Assembly (NCBI GenBank): GCA_037039925.1
Contig: JAXRKP010000151.1
Span: forward strand, 111,001 to 175,000
Length of the DNA stretch: 64,000 nt
Direction: 5' to 3'
Source: Doris montereyensis
Lineage: Eukaryota; Mollusca; Gastropoda; Nudibranchia; Dorididae
Part shown: one piece after another, positions 49,680 through 62,694 of the stretch
Position numbering within the stretch: position 1 is the stretch's first letter
Layout of the letters: each line of letters starts with the position of its first letter
Position numbers and translations under genes: made by a program
The notes under the pieces: generated by a model
Seen by the model: the letters and a program-made list of their open reading frames with translations, nothing else
Told to the model about the DNA's origin: nothing
Databases searched by the model: none

Positions 49680-50260
49680 ACTCGGATCTAGATCTAGATT
49701 TACTCGTGACAAGACCCTCTACTGAGGGTTGGCTTCTTCTTTCTCACCTTTCTCACAAAGCTACAATTTTTAAACGAGCAGGAGGAGGGGCTTTCCAGCG
49801 AGTAAATTTAGGAGATGCCTCAAGTGGGAAAATGAATACGAAATGTTTTCCATTCATTTAGCAGCGTATTCATTTCAGGGCACCCTACAGTTTCTCTCAA
49901 ACTATTGGTCAGCACTGACTCAGAATAACATTATAAAATAGGATTGAGATCTGATCTACGTATATTATAGGCCTACTGATGAAATACAGAGAGCTCTAGA
50001 TTTTAGATCTGATATCTCCAGGTCTAATCTAGATCTAGATCTAGAAATAGATTTCTGTATTTACTCAATATTATAGGCTACTGGTCTAGAATAGATTCCA
50101 GTCTAGAAGCTAGCTGGATCTAGCTTCTAGATCTAGATATAGATCTAGTAGAGAAGAGAAATAGATTTAGAGTTTAGACGCCTAGAGTAGATTCTAGATC
50201 TTGTCTAAATCAGTAAAGGTTAGATCTAAATCTAGAATAGATTGACAGTAAATGAACTTA
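49680..50260. repeat. AGATCT/TCTAGA-rich tract upstream of VPS41
   Basis: Many overlapping AGATCT, TCTAGA and CTAGATC hexamers, densest at 50025-50050 and 50110-50150. Similar smaller clusters are at 41375-41460, 48645-48920 and 61500-61565. Confidence 0.8.
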
Positions 50261-50899
50261 AAAAACAATTTTAGCTTTCATATTTTTGATCTAGAATCTA
50301 GGCCTACTATGGAAGAGACTGGGGGGGGGGGCATCCAGCTAACTCTGCGACGTGAGGGGGGGGGGATGCAAAGTGTATTTTTACCCTAGAAGTAAGACTA
50401 GTAAGAGCAAAGTAGATTCCAAAATCCAAGTGTCTATGCAGTCTATGATGAGAGTTACAGGACATCCAAAAGGAGGGGGTGGGTGAGAGTGGACTAGAAC
50501 TGTACTTAGATTTCTCTTTGAGTGACAGGTCACCCAGTCAAAAGGCAGGGTTTTGTTTTTGTTTTCGATAAACGAATTGTTTAGTATTAGGTACTAAATG
50601 AGGGAGATGGGTACCATTTTGAATTGTAAACAAAACAATAAACTTATTTCAGTTTCCTCCACTAGTTTATGTGCTATTCTTTTGAAATTTGACACATACT
50701 CCTGAACTATTGTAAATTGTAATTCATATATTAATCTTAAAGACAAATAGTGAGTTTTGTCTAAAAATATTCATATTTATTTGTATTTTTTATGCTTCAA
50801 ACATGGGATTATCAAAAATGTCAATATTTGTCTTTTTATTCTTTTTTTATTTTTTAGTTGGGTTTTTGTAAAATATTAAATACGTCTATCAACTGGTAC

Positions 50900-51041
<142 letters not shown>

Positions 51042-51544
51042 GCCAAATTTCACTTTGATTGGTAGGTATAAATAAAGTAGGAGATATAATTTATGTTCCG
51101 AAAATGAGAGTTTTGAGAAATTTTATGCATTTGAAAATTTAAGAACATGGAAATTTGGATGGAAAAGGTACTTCAAAACAATCCTGCCTGATAGACTGGG
51201 TCGTCTTCCTCAGCCCCTTTCTTAACTCTGGCCTTCCCCTTGACTTTTCTTACAATTAAGCCTTCAACGGGAACGAAATGAGCCAAATGTGACCGTGTGT
51301 TAGGGCCTTATCAGCAAGAGGGAAAAGTTGATGTACCCGGTGCACCTTAAAGTTTTAGTCAGACATCAATGCCAAATGATCTTTTGATTATGATCTGGCG
51401 ATGACACGGCGACATGAAAATCTGTTAAACCAAGTGTTTTTTTGTTTTTTCAGACACATGAAAAGATCGTAGATTCATTTGTCATTTTTATAGCCTATTC
51501 AGTTGACAGTAAAGTTTATCTTACAAAGGAAATATTAACACAAG

Positions 51545-51620
51545 AATAAGAATAAAATACACTCAAACCTCATTATAGTACACCAACTGTTGTGCCGATG
51601 GGAGCTTGGCGTTATAACGA
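51545..51620 (+). mobile_element. Possible single end of a pogo/Tigger-like element
   Basis: CACTCAAACCTCATTATAGT followed 40 bases on by GGCGTTATAACGAAAAC resembles the 'CAGT.AACCTCGTTATAACGA' style of Tigger termini. No matching opposite end was seen in the window. Confidence 0.35.
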
Positions 51621-54600
51621 AAACACCCTTCTACTGTTACAACAATGGAGATAATCAAAGTCGATGTAAAAGTACATATATATAGATCTAGATCTACAAA
51701 AATCCGGGAAAGTCAAATCTGACAAATAAATGCTTAGTAAAGGTGATATGACAATAACACTGCTGTGAAGCCTAATTCTGGTCACAATTGACCCAATCAT
51801 AGCCACGAAAACCCCTCACGCTATTATTATATTTATACATGTAGTATTATTGTCAGAAATGCGCGACCTGTGTCATGCCTACGCCGATTCCACTCCTGCT
51901 ATTCTTCATTCGGCCGATCTAAGCAGTATACTTTGACAGACGTTGCTGGGGGTTTTTTTGGTTGTTTTTAGCTGGAGAGGGGGGGTGGGTGGTTGTGGTA
52001 TAACCTATTCGTTTCCATTTCGCTGTTGATATTGCCTCTTCCATGGCATTCCTGTCCTGTTATTCAATTTCGTTAAATTTGTCACGGCCGTTTTTAAGTT
52101 AAGATTTAGCAGGTAGCAGTGAATGAAGGTTTGCACGTTTAGATTTCGGTTTGGGATTCCTGTTATTTGAGTTGTGTTTCTTTTGTTGTTGTGGGTTTTT
52201 TTGGTTGATTTTTTCCAGGTGGGGGGGGGGGATGTATGATATACTGGTACGTACATGTTACTATTTTATAATATATACCATGATCGTCAGAAAATAATAC
52301 CCAGTGGTATTTGATGCAACAATTAAGAATATAATGATAATAATGGACCCAGCAAACTGCTCATTTTAGTGTCTTATTATCTGGTAGAAAAAATAATGAA
52401 TGCGCCTTTCTACAGCAATTTTCCAATTTGACCAGGAAGAGCATCAGCCTCTGGAACTTCCAAGGCAGACCACGAGAGAGATAAAGGCAGACAGCACAAT
52501 AGAGATACGAAAGCAGAGATAACGGGAGAGAGAATGAGAGAAGGGGGGGGGGGGGGAGAGAAAACGAAGACTTGTTGTTATTATTGATCTCACCCGGTAA
52601 CACAAGCCACATCTCCTTCTCATAATAGGATGAGGATCCCTCACAAGGCCAAGAACGGTTGACGTCTAACCTTTCTATTTTTAGTCCACCGCCCTTGGAA
52701 ATCGTGTCTCATGGTTAATCATGACGGTTTAGGATAAAACACAACAACCTTGAAGTTCGCGTCTTGGTGCCAAAATATGTCGTAAATTATGTATATTTAT
52801 ATATATGCTTGATTCCCTTTTGTTTTTTCCTGAGAGTTTTGTTTGGAAAAGCACATCGACGTGTGATTTTTAAACAGGGAAATGCAATACGGATGCACAA
52901 AGCCAGCACTGTTCACAAAACCCATCCATTAGACAGTGGTTGTCAACACGTTTTGTTTTTCTTACACAGTTTCCTAAATCAGACAAGAAAACATAAATGA
53001 AAAGAAAATTTCCCAAGTCGACTATTGTAAGTGTAAAACAGTGTCTTAAATAGAACAAGCCAATCTACTGAATTGAAAATGAAGTCATCTCTTATTTTTA
53101 TTTACAATGAAATTATCGGTACGCTTTTGCCGACATATATATTATTATATATTTTTACATGAAGATTAAACAATTACCCAGTTGTATTCCATTGACATTT
53201 AAGCCATATAATGAACTCTTTAATGCAATTCAGTGTCCACAATAACCAGCAAGGCGTTGCCAAAAAGAAGAAGAAAAAAAACAATAATAGTTAAATGAAT
53301 ACAAAATAGAAGCCTGGCTTCCATTGCCGACGAGCTCATAATTGAGTTAATTATGCTTCGCATTCATTAACTTGTATATAAACATCAATATATGGCATTT
53401 GAGCTTTTTCTTATTCTGTGAGTGTAATAGTTGACATTTATAGTCACGGAGACCCCAAAATCCTAAATATGTTAATATTGTATTATATGTGTCTATTAAT
53501 GCGGGAATATATTTTATTTCAATAAGGCTTTGTATGCCGTCTCCAGAGAATATAAAGATAATCATTTTACAGTAGCTCATCAGATAAGTAGTCATTCTGA
53601 AAAACATGTGCCTTTTTGTTTGACCTATTGCACTGGTGACCCTTATGCGACTGATTTTGCGGGATGACACAGTGTTACTATTAATCAACACAATTATCAC
53701 TTGTGTGCTTGCAAAAATGTGTTCTCGTAATACGGTAATCTCCTAAATTTGAAATTTTCTGTCTCCGCTTTTTGCCAGACGAGGGCTTTACTTCCAAACA
53801 TTACAATCTGGTCTCCAATCATTGACTAAACCTTCATAAGTAATATTCTTTTCTTTTTTTCTGTTTTGTTTGTAGCAAATCTCGTGGTTTTTAGTATGGA
53901 ATGCATGTTTTGGCCTGTACGTATATATTTATACATTAATATATTAACTCATTCTATATATATAATCTTCCAGTTAAAAACATATAATTCCTAGTTATGG
54001 TTTCTAGTGATAAAATACAAATAAAGGTTATTTCCTTGTAAAATATATAAATATATATGAAATCTTCCAAGTTAAATGCGTTTTTTTATATACATTCCTA
54101 TCAATTATTGTTTTACTAAGTAGATATTTTGAGACTCAATGACTGACACCAAAACATATTTTCTTGTAAAGGGATGATTGAAAGCATATTATATACATTG
54201 ATCGAAAAGTAGATAAATGAGTGTGCACTTAGTGATATATATGTAGGGATACATTAGAATTAATAGATATATGGATGTATCAATCCGGGCAGTGGACAGG
54301 TAAGCACCTGTAAGGCAGGTGTGCCAAGCGTCCTGCATTTGGGACAGTCCCGCATTACAGTCGTCCGTTCTGCAGTGAAAACACACACATCGCCTGTCCC
54401 GCAAATCTAACTTTCTCAACTTTCAGCGAAAACCTACGCTGTACAACTAACGTTGCCATAATAATATTATTGTAACAATACATCACACAGACGTACACTG
54501 AGTGTATCTGTACAATAAGGGTGACTTATTATGTACCTGCTGTAATGTTACTAATTAGAATGTAAACATACATAATAGGAGCATTACCTTCTTGTAAAAA

Positions 54601-54663
54601 AGACGCACCATCATCCACCTGTGTGTCTGTGCTGAGAATGAGAATACAGATGAGAGGGTGAGC

Positions 54664-54855
54664 TTCTAGTGAGAGAGAGACAGAGAGAGAGAGCCCTCTC
54701 TCTCTGAAAACATCTCTAAAGGGTCTCTCTCTCTCTCTCTCAAATCTCTCTCTCTTCTCTAGAAAAGTCTCTCTCTCTCTCTCTCTCTCTCTTCTCTGAA
54801 AACATCTCTAAAGGGTCTCTTCTCTCTCTCTCAAGTCTCTCTCTCTCTCTCACTA
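54664..54855. repeat. GA/CT array with internal 92-bp duplication
   Basis: A GA stretch (54670-54692) is followed by CT stretches, so the arms are inverted. The unit CTCTGAAAACATCTCTAAAG occurs at about 54702 and 54794. Confidence 0.9.
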
Positions 54856-55155
54856 ATAATACAAGAACGAATATTAAATACACTACATTGCGATCAGTGC
54901 AGACACATGTAACATTGTGTTTGGAATATGCGGCCCTCAATAGTATTATTAATACTATTTTATAAGACTAATACTATAGTAATATTTTTGTGGGCCTTCT
55001 ACTGAAAACTACGCTACATGATTATTGAAAACATTTTTTTTCAAGGTCGCTTCGTGATAACCAGTATTACTAGACTTGAGCGCTATTCACATACTTTTTG
55101 GTAAAAACTTTAAGGTTCGAGCCATGAATGAAAATGCAGTTTCCGTGGTTTCGGT

Positions 55156-55480
55156 TTGATTTGAGTAAAGTTCCTCTCAGGACATTGCGACCCATAACTA
55201 AGGTGATTAAGCCGGATTACTATAGGGATGTTCAAGCCTGTGCTTATCCCATCTTCTTCTGGACATGCTGCTACTGCTAGTCTGACGCATCTTAACTCCC
55301 AAGCTAGTGATTGTACGTAGTTGCACATGTGTCGACCCCGAGGGGGAGGGGGAGGGGGTGGGTGTTTTTTGTACCTTCCCAAGGAACTCGACGTTGGAAC
55401 TAGCTTTGCTGAGATTCGAACCCGGACCTTGTGATCCTAAGTCTGGCAGCCTTACCACTGTGGACCACTGACCCCTTACT
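55156..55480 (-). mobile_element. tRNA-derived SINE, family A, copy 5
   Basis: On the minus strand: GTCCACAGTGGTAAGGCTGC, then GGGTTCGAATCTC (B box), CAACGTCGAGTTCCTTGGG, a C-rich insertion, CTAGCTTGGGAGTTAAGATG, CGTCAGACTAGCAG, and the tail CCTGAGAGGAACTTTACT. Confidence 0.8.
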
Positions 55481-56274
55481 TCCCAGATTTGTGCTTTTTA
55501 CGTTTAGCTAATTGACATTGACTCCTCAAACCAATCAGGACTGTTAAGGGGAGATTACTCACACAAAATCACATACGCTGATTTTTTGTATATATATGCA
55601 AATCGATCGTTTAGTCAAGATCCTTTTGAACATCGACTTACCGGCATTCTCTGTATTGAAACAAATTACTCGCCATTGCTTCCCAATGGAATCCATCACC
55701 AACCCCTCTCAAAGCTTACAAATCAGCTACGACTGTCGCTCTGGCTAACTCTGCCAAGAAAACTGTAGACCAAAAGTATTTGTTTAGTTTTATTTAAAAA
55801 CTGTGAGAGGACAAACTCGGTAAAGACTGATAGAATTAAAGTGAATGGACTCCTACTGTTAATAATCATATAACTTTCTCCTTCAGTTTATACTGTAATT
55901 AATCTTTGGACATTGGAGGTGTGGCTGATTCAAGAATCATTTCTTATAGAGGAATATATGCTTTATAATTACATATTGGTGCAAGCCTGTGCTTTGAGTC
56001 TAATCTGAATTAGACTCTAGATGGTTTGTCATTCATATTGATTTTGTATCCTTGGTATTACTATGTTCTAACTACTTTTAAAACTGAAATCCAGAGAAAA
56101 ATCTAGAAGTTATATTTAAATTTATACAAAGGTTAGTGATAGCTAGGTGTGGAAATGAGAGCATAACCTATTCTGCGCGAAACAAATTAGGGTCTATGAA
56201 TTTATCAAATACAAATCCGTCAGTTTTAACTCTCTCATTTGACCTCCCAGTGTCCCTGATTTTAACTTTTCAAA

Positions 56275-58203
56275 CAGCAACCTGGTAGTGGGGATTAGGT
56301 GGTCCCACCCTTGGAGTCTCCTGCTGCCCTGCAGGCAGGTCTGGCTGATTCAAGACCAAAAGCTAAGGGAGGTAACCTGACAGAAAATAACAACCTGCTG
56401 CCTTGCAGGCTGGTTTTGAGCAACCAAAGGCTAAGGGAGTTAACCCTAACAGAAAATAACAAGGCCTGGTAGTGGTAGGGGCCTCAATGTGTACAGAGGG
56501 TCAATCCCCTGCTTATCCAAAACCAAACAGATTCAAAGAAATACATAAATACATATAATGATATACCCGGCTTGAAATTTCGACAACGGCTCTGAAAAGA
56601 ACACGGACTGTGATTTTTGGAACAAGGAATGTTAGGGCAATTAATGGAAAGGAGTTAGAATTAGCTGAAGAAATGAAAAAATTAGAAGTAGACAGTTTGG
56701 CTATTACAGAAACAAAGAAAAAAGGACAAGGAATAGAAAATGTAGGACCAAATCATACTGTAATCTTCTCAGGAGTAGATGTCAAAGATAGAGCTGGAGT
56801 AGGCCTCCCAATGCATAAAAGGCATGAAAAGCTACTAGAAAGTTGGAAATGTATAAGCCCACGGCTATTAGAGGTAAATATTAAACCAAAAGGAAGAGAA
56901 ATTAAATTATTAATAGCTTATGGACCAAACGAAGACGCCACCAAAGAAGAAAAGATATCTTCGAAAACGATATATAAATAGCTGCAGAGAATCTCAAACC
57001 CAAACAGGAACTAATGGTTTTAGGAAATTTAAACGCTAGAGTAGGCAACAATGTAGATACATCAGAAGGAGTAATAGCTAAAAGAAGGAGGGACAACAAC
57101 TTTTCCAAATGGAGAGAGACTAATAGATTTTTGCCTAAAGAATAACATGAAAATAGCCAACACCTTCTTTCCTCATAAAGATATCCACAAATATACAAGA
57201 GTAAATGAAGACAGATGTGAAAAGTCAATCATAGACTACATAATAGCACTAATAGCAGCTCCATTTTTACAGTACAATGGATGCAAGAGTAAACAGAGAA
57301 GCAGAAATATTTAGGGATCATCACCTAGTGATAGCCAAAATGAGATTATTAACCGAAGAAAACAAACAGAAAAGGAAAGAGAAGAAAGCTACTAAACTCA
57401 AAATAGAAGAACTAAATAAACCAATAGTAAAACAGATATATACCAACCCAGGATAAGACGATATATCAGTGAAAGGCGGATGGATCTGAAGGATAGCACA
57501 ATAGAAGAAAAGTGGCAAATATATAAAGAAACACTCCTCAGTTGTACTGAGGAGGTCTATGGTAGGAAGCAAATTAAAGGAGATGGGAAAAGAACAGCAT
57601 GGTGGAATGAGAATGTCAAGATTAAGATCAAAGAAAAGAAAAATGCCTGGGTGGAAGAAATACCTGCAAACAAAAGAGACCAGAGGATAGGATAGATTAC
57701 GTGATTAAAAGAACTATCGCCAAAGAGGAATTTAGGAAAGCAAAACAGGAACAATGGGAAGAGTTTGGACAAAGATTTCAAGAAAGCTATCAAGGAAATC
57801 ATAAGCTGTTCTGGGGAGCAATGAAGAGCATGAGAAAGACCAAAACATGCCCAATACGACAAATTAAGAACGCCAAAGCAGAAATAATGAAAGGAGACAA
57901 CGAAATCATGGAAACGTGGAGAAAATATTTTCAACAATTACATAATCCCTCCAGAACATATGAAACAATGAGTACAGATTAATTAGTAAGAGTAACAAGT
58001 AATGCAGATGAGACATCTGAAGATGTAGATATCTCAGTGGAAGAAATCCAAACAGCTATAAGAAAAGTGAAATTAGGAAAGGGCCTAGGAGCAGATCATA
58101 TTTATCCAAAAATGATTAGAAACCAAGGGAGAGTGGCAGACAAACTACTACATGCAATATGTCAACAAGCATGGAAGTCCAAACAGGTGTCAGACAGCTA
58201 TTA
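56275..58203 (+). mobile_element. RTE-like LINE: 5' leader, endonuclease domain and start of RT, truncated 3'
   Basis: The leader has duplicated blocks (CTGCTGCC(C/T)TGCAGGC at about 56320 and 56395; CTAAGGGAG; AACAGAAAATAACAA). The protein starts at 56610 with GTRNVRAINGKELELAEEM, VDSLAITETK, then PRLLEVNIKPKGREIKLLIA and YGPNED, an APE-type endonuclease N-terminus. Later come LMVLGNLNARVGNNVD (endonuclease, about 57013), AWWNENVKIKIKEKK (57599), HKLFWGAMKSMRKTK (57801), EIQTAIRKVKLGKGLGADHI (RT start, about 58042). Several stops and frameshifts are present. It ends abruptly at the AT microsatellite before the YxDD motif. Confidence 0.85.
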
Positions 58204-58255
58204 GATATTATACAGACATATTATATATGTATATTATATATTATATCTTATCTTT

Positions 58256-58297
<42 letters not shown>

Positions 58298-58320
58298 ATT
58301 GATGGATAGATAGATGGATG
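58204..58320. repeat. (AT)n / (GATG)n microsatellite at the LINE break
   Basis: TATATATA over about 35 bases (58258-58294), then GATTGATGGATAGATAGATG. It marks the 3' edge of the LINE fragment. Confidence 0.9.
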
Positions 58321-60310
58321 TATGTGTATATAGATAAGAAATGTTAACATAAATACAGATTTTGAGACGGGGAGACAGATATTCTTTAGTTGAGATTGAA
58401 ATGCTATTCTCTATCTTACAAGGTGACTCTGTAAAGGAGTGAGTTCAATGCTGACACGAAGTAGTAGAGTATACTACCTGACGTTGCTGTGTTGTCCTTC
58501 AACAGCACGGAACGTTATAATATTTATCTCTAAATTGCTTTGAAATATAGAGAAAGGCGGAATTTAGGTATAAAACCTGACGATTAATTCGACACGATTT
58601 GCTGGATATGGGACGATCTACAAGTTTTCAATGTTACAGACTGCGGATGACAGGGGCATGAGAAAGTATAAAGAGTCAGAATTAAGAGGGACTAGAGAGA
58701 GAGAGAGAGAGAGACAGACAGAGAGAGAGGGGGGGGGGTCGCGCTATTCGCCTTAATTACCTCCCTTTGGTCGGGCTGATCTTTACGAAAGCGACATCAA
58801 TGGATACTGGGAACATTCATGCCTTCTGACCTGTCCACCAATTCCCTCAAGTTCTCTCATTGAAATTAAAGCTAAAAACTACCATGAGATTCACACTCCT
58901 TGGCTGCGCGTCCATCATCGACCAAAAGATATATGATAGGACATGCTGCTGTTGTGTGTTTTTGTATAATGTATAATGTGTATGACTGAGTGAATTGATT
59001 TTTTTTTTTTTTTTCAAGAGAGGTGCCCAGGAAAAGCCTTTCATGTGTGCACGCAATAAATCGAAGCCCTCATCATCAGCCGGATACTGTAACTGCTCAT
59101 ATGATTTTTATGGTGCCTTTCATTTCAGACAAGAAAGGGTACCGTAGATCCTGATCGAGTAATTCTACAAATATGACTGCTTTTTATGGGAGGATTTGTC
59201 ATCGGCAGCAAATTTTTCTAAAGAAAATTTTGTTGGCCTGTTTGATCTGTCACATTCGCATTCCGACTCACTCTGCTGTAGACAAATAGAGTAACGAGTA
59301 TGTGTGGGGGTGGGGTGGGGAGGGGTTCATTGTCAAAGACTGTAGTCCATTCTTGCTGAGTTTGCCTCATGTCTCTGTCTCAGCCATTGTCACTACGTGT
59401 ATTTATAGTTCGTATAATATTTACTGGTAGTAGTTAATTTGCACCTAGGAGAGCGCTTTGGCCGGTGGTACTAGGGATGTAGTTTGTTTTTATTTGTTTA
59501 TAATTTATAAATCGATATGATTCTGATGAAAACACGTATACGACAGCATTTCGATTTTGTTTTTTTGTTTTTTTTGTGTGCATATTATAGTAATAGATAC
59601 TACATATGCAGATTTACACCACCGCGGAGAGGAGAAGATTGGAATCCAGAAGGCGATGTGGGCAGCAAACGTTATTATATATATATATATACGACGATAG
59701 TAAGTAAGAAGTAGGTCATAGATAATGACCGACGGTACTAGACATACGACCAAAATACATCTATTAGGATTGGCACATAATATATATGAAATAATAGTAT
59801 TTAGGCACGTTGTGAAAGTCACTTCATTGATACATGTCATTATTTGAGAAAGTACAATGTTATTTCTTTAACTCTCCCCTAGAAATTAGTCCATACGACC
59901 TGTTTTTTGATTAGAGTGCGGTAGTGATGTACAAAATGGTTTTGCTCTATCGGGTGGTAAAGATTGTGTGTGTGTGTGGGGGGGGGGGTATTTGAGGAGA
60001 AGAAGACAGACTTAGTGAAATATTGACTTTGAGATTGACCACTCGTCACTATTGACATTACCAATAACATTTATATATCTTCTTGACTGTTGACCAGATC
60101 TAGACTAGTTATATTGTCAGTCGGTGGAATTTATCGGATTTGTTTTTTGTTTTTTGTTTGTTCGGCTGTTTATTGGGAAGGGGGTGTTTTGTTTTTTGTT
60201 GGGTTTTTGTTGTTGTTTTTTTGGGGGAGGGGGAATTGTTTTGTGTGGTGTGTGTGCCCCCAAACGGGGAGGGTGGTTGTAACTTGTAAGACGTACTCTG
60301 TTGGGGATTA

Positions 60311-60341
<31 letters not shown>

Positions 60342-61420
60342 GGGAGGGGGGGTGGGTTATAGTTACAGTTTGGTTATTTGTTTGGGTTTGAGTTTTTTTT
60401 GCACTTTAATCCCTGGGGCAGGGTGATTAGGGTTTGTTTTTGTTTTGTGGATGTTTTAGAAGGACGGTGGTGCTGTATGTAAACAATTTTGGGTTTTTGT
60501 TTGCAGGCAATTCAGATTATTTGTAATTTCAATCAGTCCAAGAATTTGTGTTTGGTCATTGAGTTTATTTGTTGTGCATTTCGCTACACCGAGAAAAGTC
60601 ATCGGTTTCATCTTCATCCTTCGATGCACTGCCACGCTGTAATGGGTTTTACTGACTAAAAAATCAATCTATTGCTTTTATGTTTATGAAGTAACAAAAA
60701 ATGGAAATAATAAAGAATGTCTTTGTAGACTGTCGTCATATTCAAGTATATTGTGTATTATTGTACACGAAAAAATGCCACGTAGGGACAGTCTCCCCCC
60801 CCTACCCTTTGACTCTGAATGGGGGTAAAATACTACGTCCAATGCGATGAATTACGTATGTGTGTATGAGAGTTCTTATTATTATTAGAGAGAGAGAGAG
60901 AGAGAGGAGAGAGAGATAATTATTCTTCTTATTTAGGGGGGGGGATTTTCCCAAGGGACGTGATGACTCGTTGGAACACAAATAGGAAATTGTTTTTCCA
61001 ATAGCAGATCTAAATCACGCAGGTCTAGTCAGAAAATCAGGCGCCGGTCGACATTGCGTTGTATTGAATCAGCACGATTTGCCAGTTTGTCCATTTTGGC
61101 TGGCAGCCAGCCGTTTCCATTCTTCTGTCGCTGTTGCTCTTCCTGATTGGTGGTTGTCGTCAGACATCCATAATATGGTCATTGTCCTTTTCAAGGAATG
61201 GTTGTTGTTAGGGTTTTTTGTCGGGTTGTTTTGTGGGTTTTTTGTAACACTAGTGCAACCCGTTTACAAAACGGATAAACTGTGTTAGAGATCTATTTGA
61301 ATCCAAATCTATGAATAGTTAGAAATTGATGTGTGAAAACAGTTTCCCATTGAAAGGTATTTATATTCTCCAACCATCGTATCTATTAGGAAAAAAAACA
61401 TTTCATACCGTAGTGAAGTG
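58321..61420. other. Non-coding region, no gene seen
   Basis: Simple repeats only: GA (58697-58738, 60893-60917), T/G-rich DNA at 60130-60440 and poly-G runs. No conserved exon was found on either strand. Confidence 0.55.
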
Positions 61421-61422
61421 GG

Positions 61423-61668
61423 TCATAACTGTAGATCTACATCATTGTCAACATTGTAACGTGAAGTTGACAGAACCTCACGTTTTCGCTTTGCTCTTGC
61501 TTCTAGATCTAGGTCTATGTTGTTATCATTATCTATAACTAGATCTGGCCTTGATTCTAGATCTACGTCATTGTCAACATTGTTACCGGTACGGAAATTT
61601 GACTGTACCTTTCGTTTTCGCTTGGCATTTCGAGTATGGTAGCTAAGGCTTTGCTTTCGCTTACCCAT
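61423..61668 (-). CDS. Small ORF with internal duplication, unassigned
   Basis: From the ATG at 61668 it encodes 81 residues beginning MGKRKQSLSYHTRNAKRKRK. Two imperfect copies of a unit are visible: AKRKRKV...NNVDNDVDLE and AKRKREV...YNVDNDVDLQ. Basic NLS-like clusters (KRKQ, KRKRK, KRKRE) alternate with Asp-rich stretches. The opening resembles the basic N-termini of some Helitron or other transposon-encoded proteins, but that is weak inference. AGATCT-rich codons run through it, so it may equally be a fortuitous frame in repeat DNA. No upstream exon or promoter was recognised. Confidence 0.35.
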   Translation of the reverse strand: MGKRKQSLSYHTRNAKRKRKVQSNFRTGNNVDNDVDLESRPDLVIDNDNNIDLDLEARAKRKREVLSTSRYNVDNDVDLQL

Positions 61669-62106
61669 CAAGAATACAATTATAATAGGCTTGTAATTTA
61701 CACAAACATAGGCTAGCGGGCGAAGACTGTGAACGTTTGAATTACGTTGGTCTTGGTTTACTTACAGATCTATTAGATGACAGTATTATACTAAATGTAC
61801 GGCCAAAATTCTTTGAAGAAAATGGCCAAAATGGTGTCTCAAGGATTTAAGGTCTCTTCGTATCAGCATGTCTTTAAACCACTAAATGCATTTATAAGGT
61901 TATAGAATGATGAATTTGAAAGGATTAGGGCTGCAAAACCCAATCACCAAATAGTCAAATAGTATTAGGTACAGGCATTTGGCGCTAAATAACTCAAACT
62001 GGTATAATTACATTTACTTCCTTTCATTTATTTACTACGGTCGTTTGGTAGAAGCAAGGCTTCGAAGTCTTCATGGCTGCCTTCATTCGTATAAATCATC
62101 GAAGTG

Positions 62107-62416
62107 ACTATTTGTAGTACTACTGGAAAGAGAAACAAACTACTTAACCCAAAATAGAAGAACTAAATAAACTAGTAGTAAAGAAGATATACCAATCTAG
62201 GATAAAAAGATTTATCAGTGAAAGTGAAAGGCAGATGATCTGAATGATAGCACAAAAGAAGAAAAGTGGCAAATGTATAAAGAAACACTCCTCAGTTGTA
62301 GTAATAGTACTACAAATAGGGAGAGAAGGGTTTATAGCCTATTGGTAGTAGTTAATAGTACTACAAATAGGGAGAGAATGGTTTATAGCCTATTGGTAGT
62401 AGTACTACAAATAGGG
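62107..62416 (+). repeat. Inverted-repeat structure enclosing a LINE fragment and a tandem repeat
   Basis: CTATTTGTAGTACTACT at 62109-62125 is the reverse complement of AGTAGTACTACAAATAG at 62397-62413. Between them lie a 175-base LINE piece (62127-62301) and two ~52-base tandem units with AGTACTACAAATAGGGAGAG and GTTTATAGCCTATTGG. Confidence 0.75.
62127..62301 (+). mobile_element. RTE-like LINE internal fragment, copy 2
   Basis: Closely similar to 57375-57550 of the larger LINE fragment: AAATAGAAGAACTAAATAAA, TATCAGTGAAAG, AAAGAAGAAAAGTGGCAAAT and AAAGAAACACTCCTCAGTTG. Carries small indels relative to it. Confidence 0.85.
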
Positions 62417-62694
62417 CTTGCCATAAATAATTCAAGACTCAAATGGCAGGAGTAAAGGTATAACAGCTGTTGCCATAATTCTAGATAGGCCATTGTTGAT
62501 TCCACATCGATTCTCTAACTCCATGTGCAATTTGACGTTTGAAATCATCGTCGTTCCTGAGATTCGCTCAGCCTAAGTTTTGTTCATGAAATAGTCTATT
62601 TTTTTTATTATATAAGAGGATTTCATGATCCGAGACTTTTGAGTTTTTAAATGAACCGAAGAGTTCGTAAAACGCAACGGAAGCTTTGATTTGA

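Noticed and set aside
49601..49861. 86-residue plus-strand frame upstream of VPS41 as a divergent gene
   Set aside because: It runs through AGATCT-rich DNA, has no recognised motif, and lacks evident splice partners.
57557..57937. 126-residue minus-strand open frame, apparently membrane-like
   Set aside because: Antisense of the RTE-like LINE coding region.
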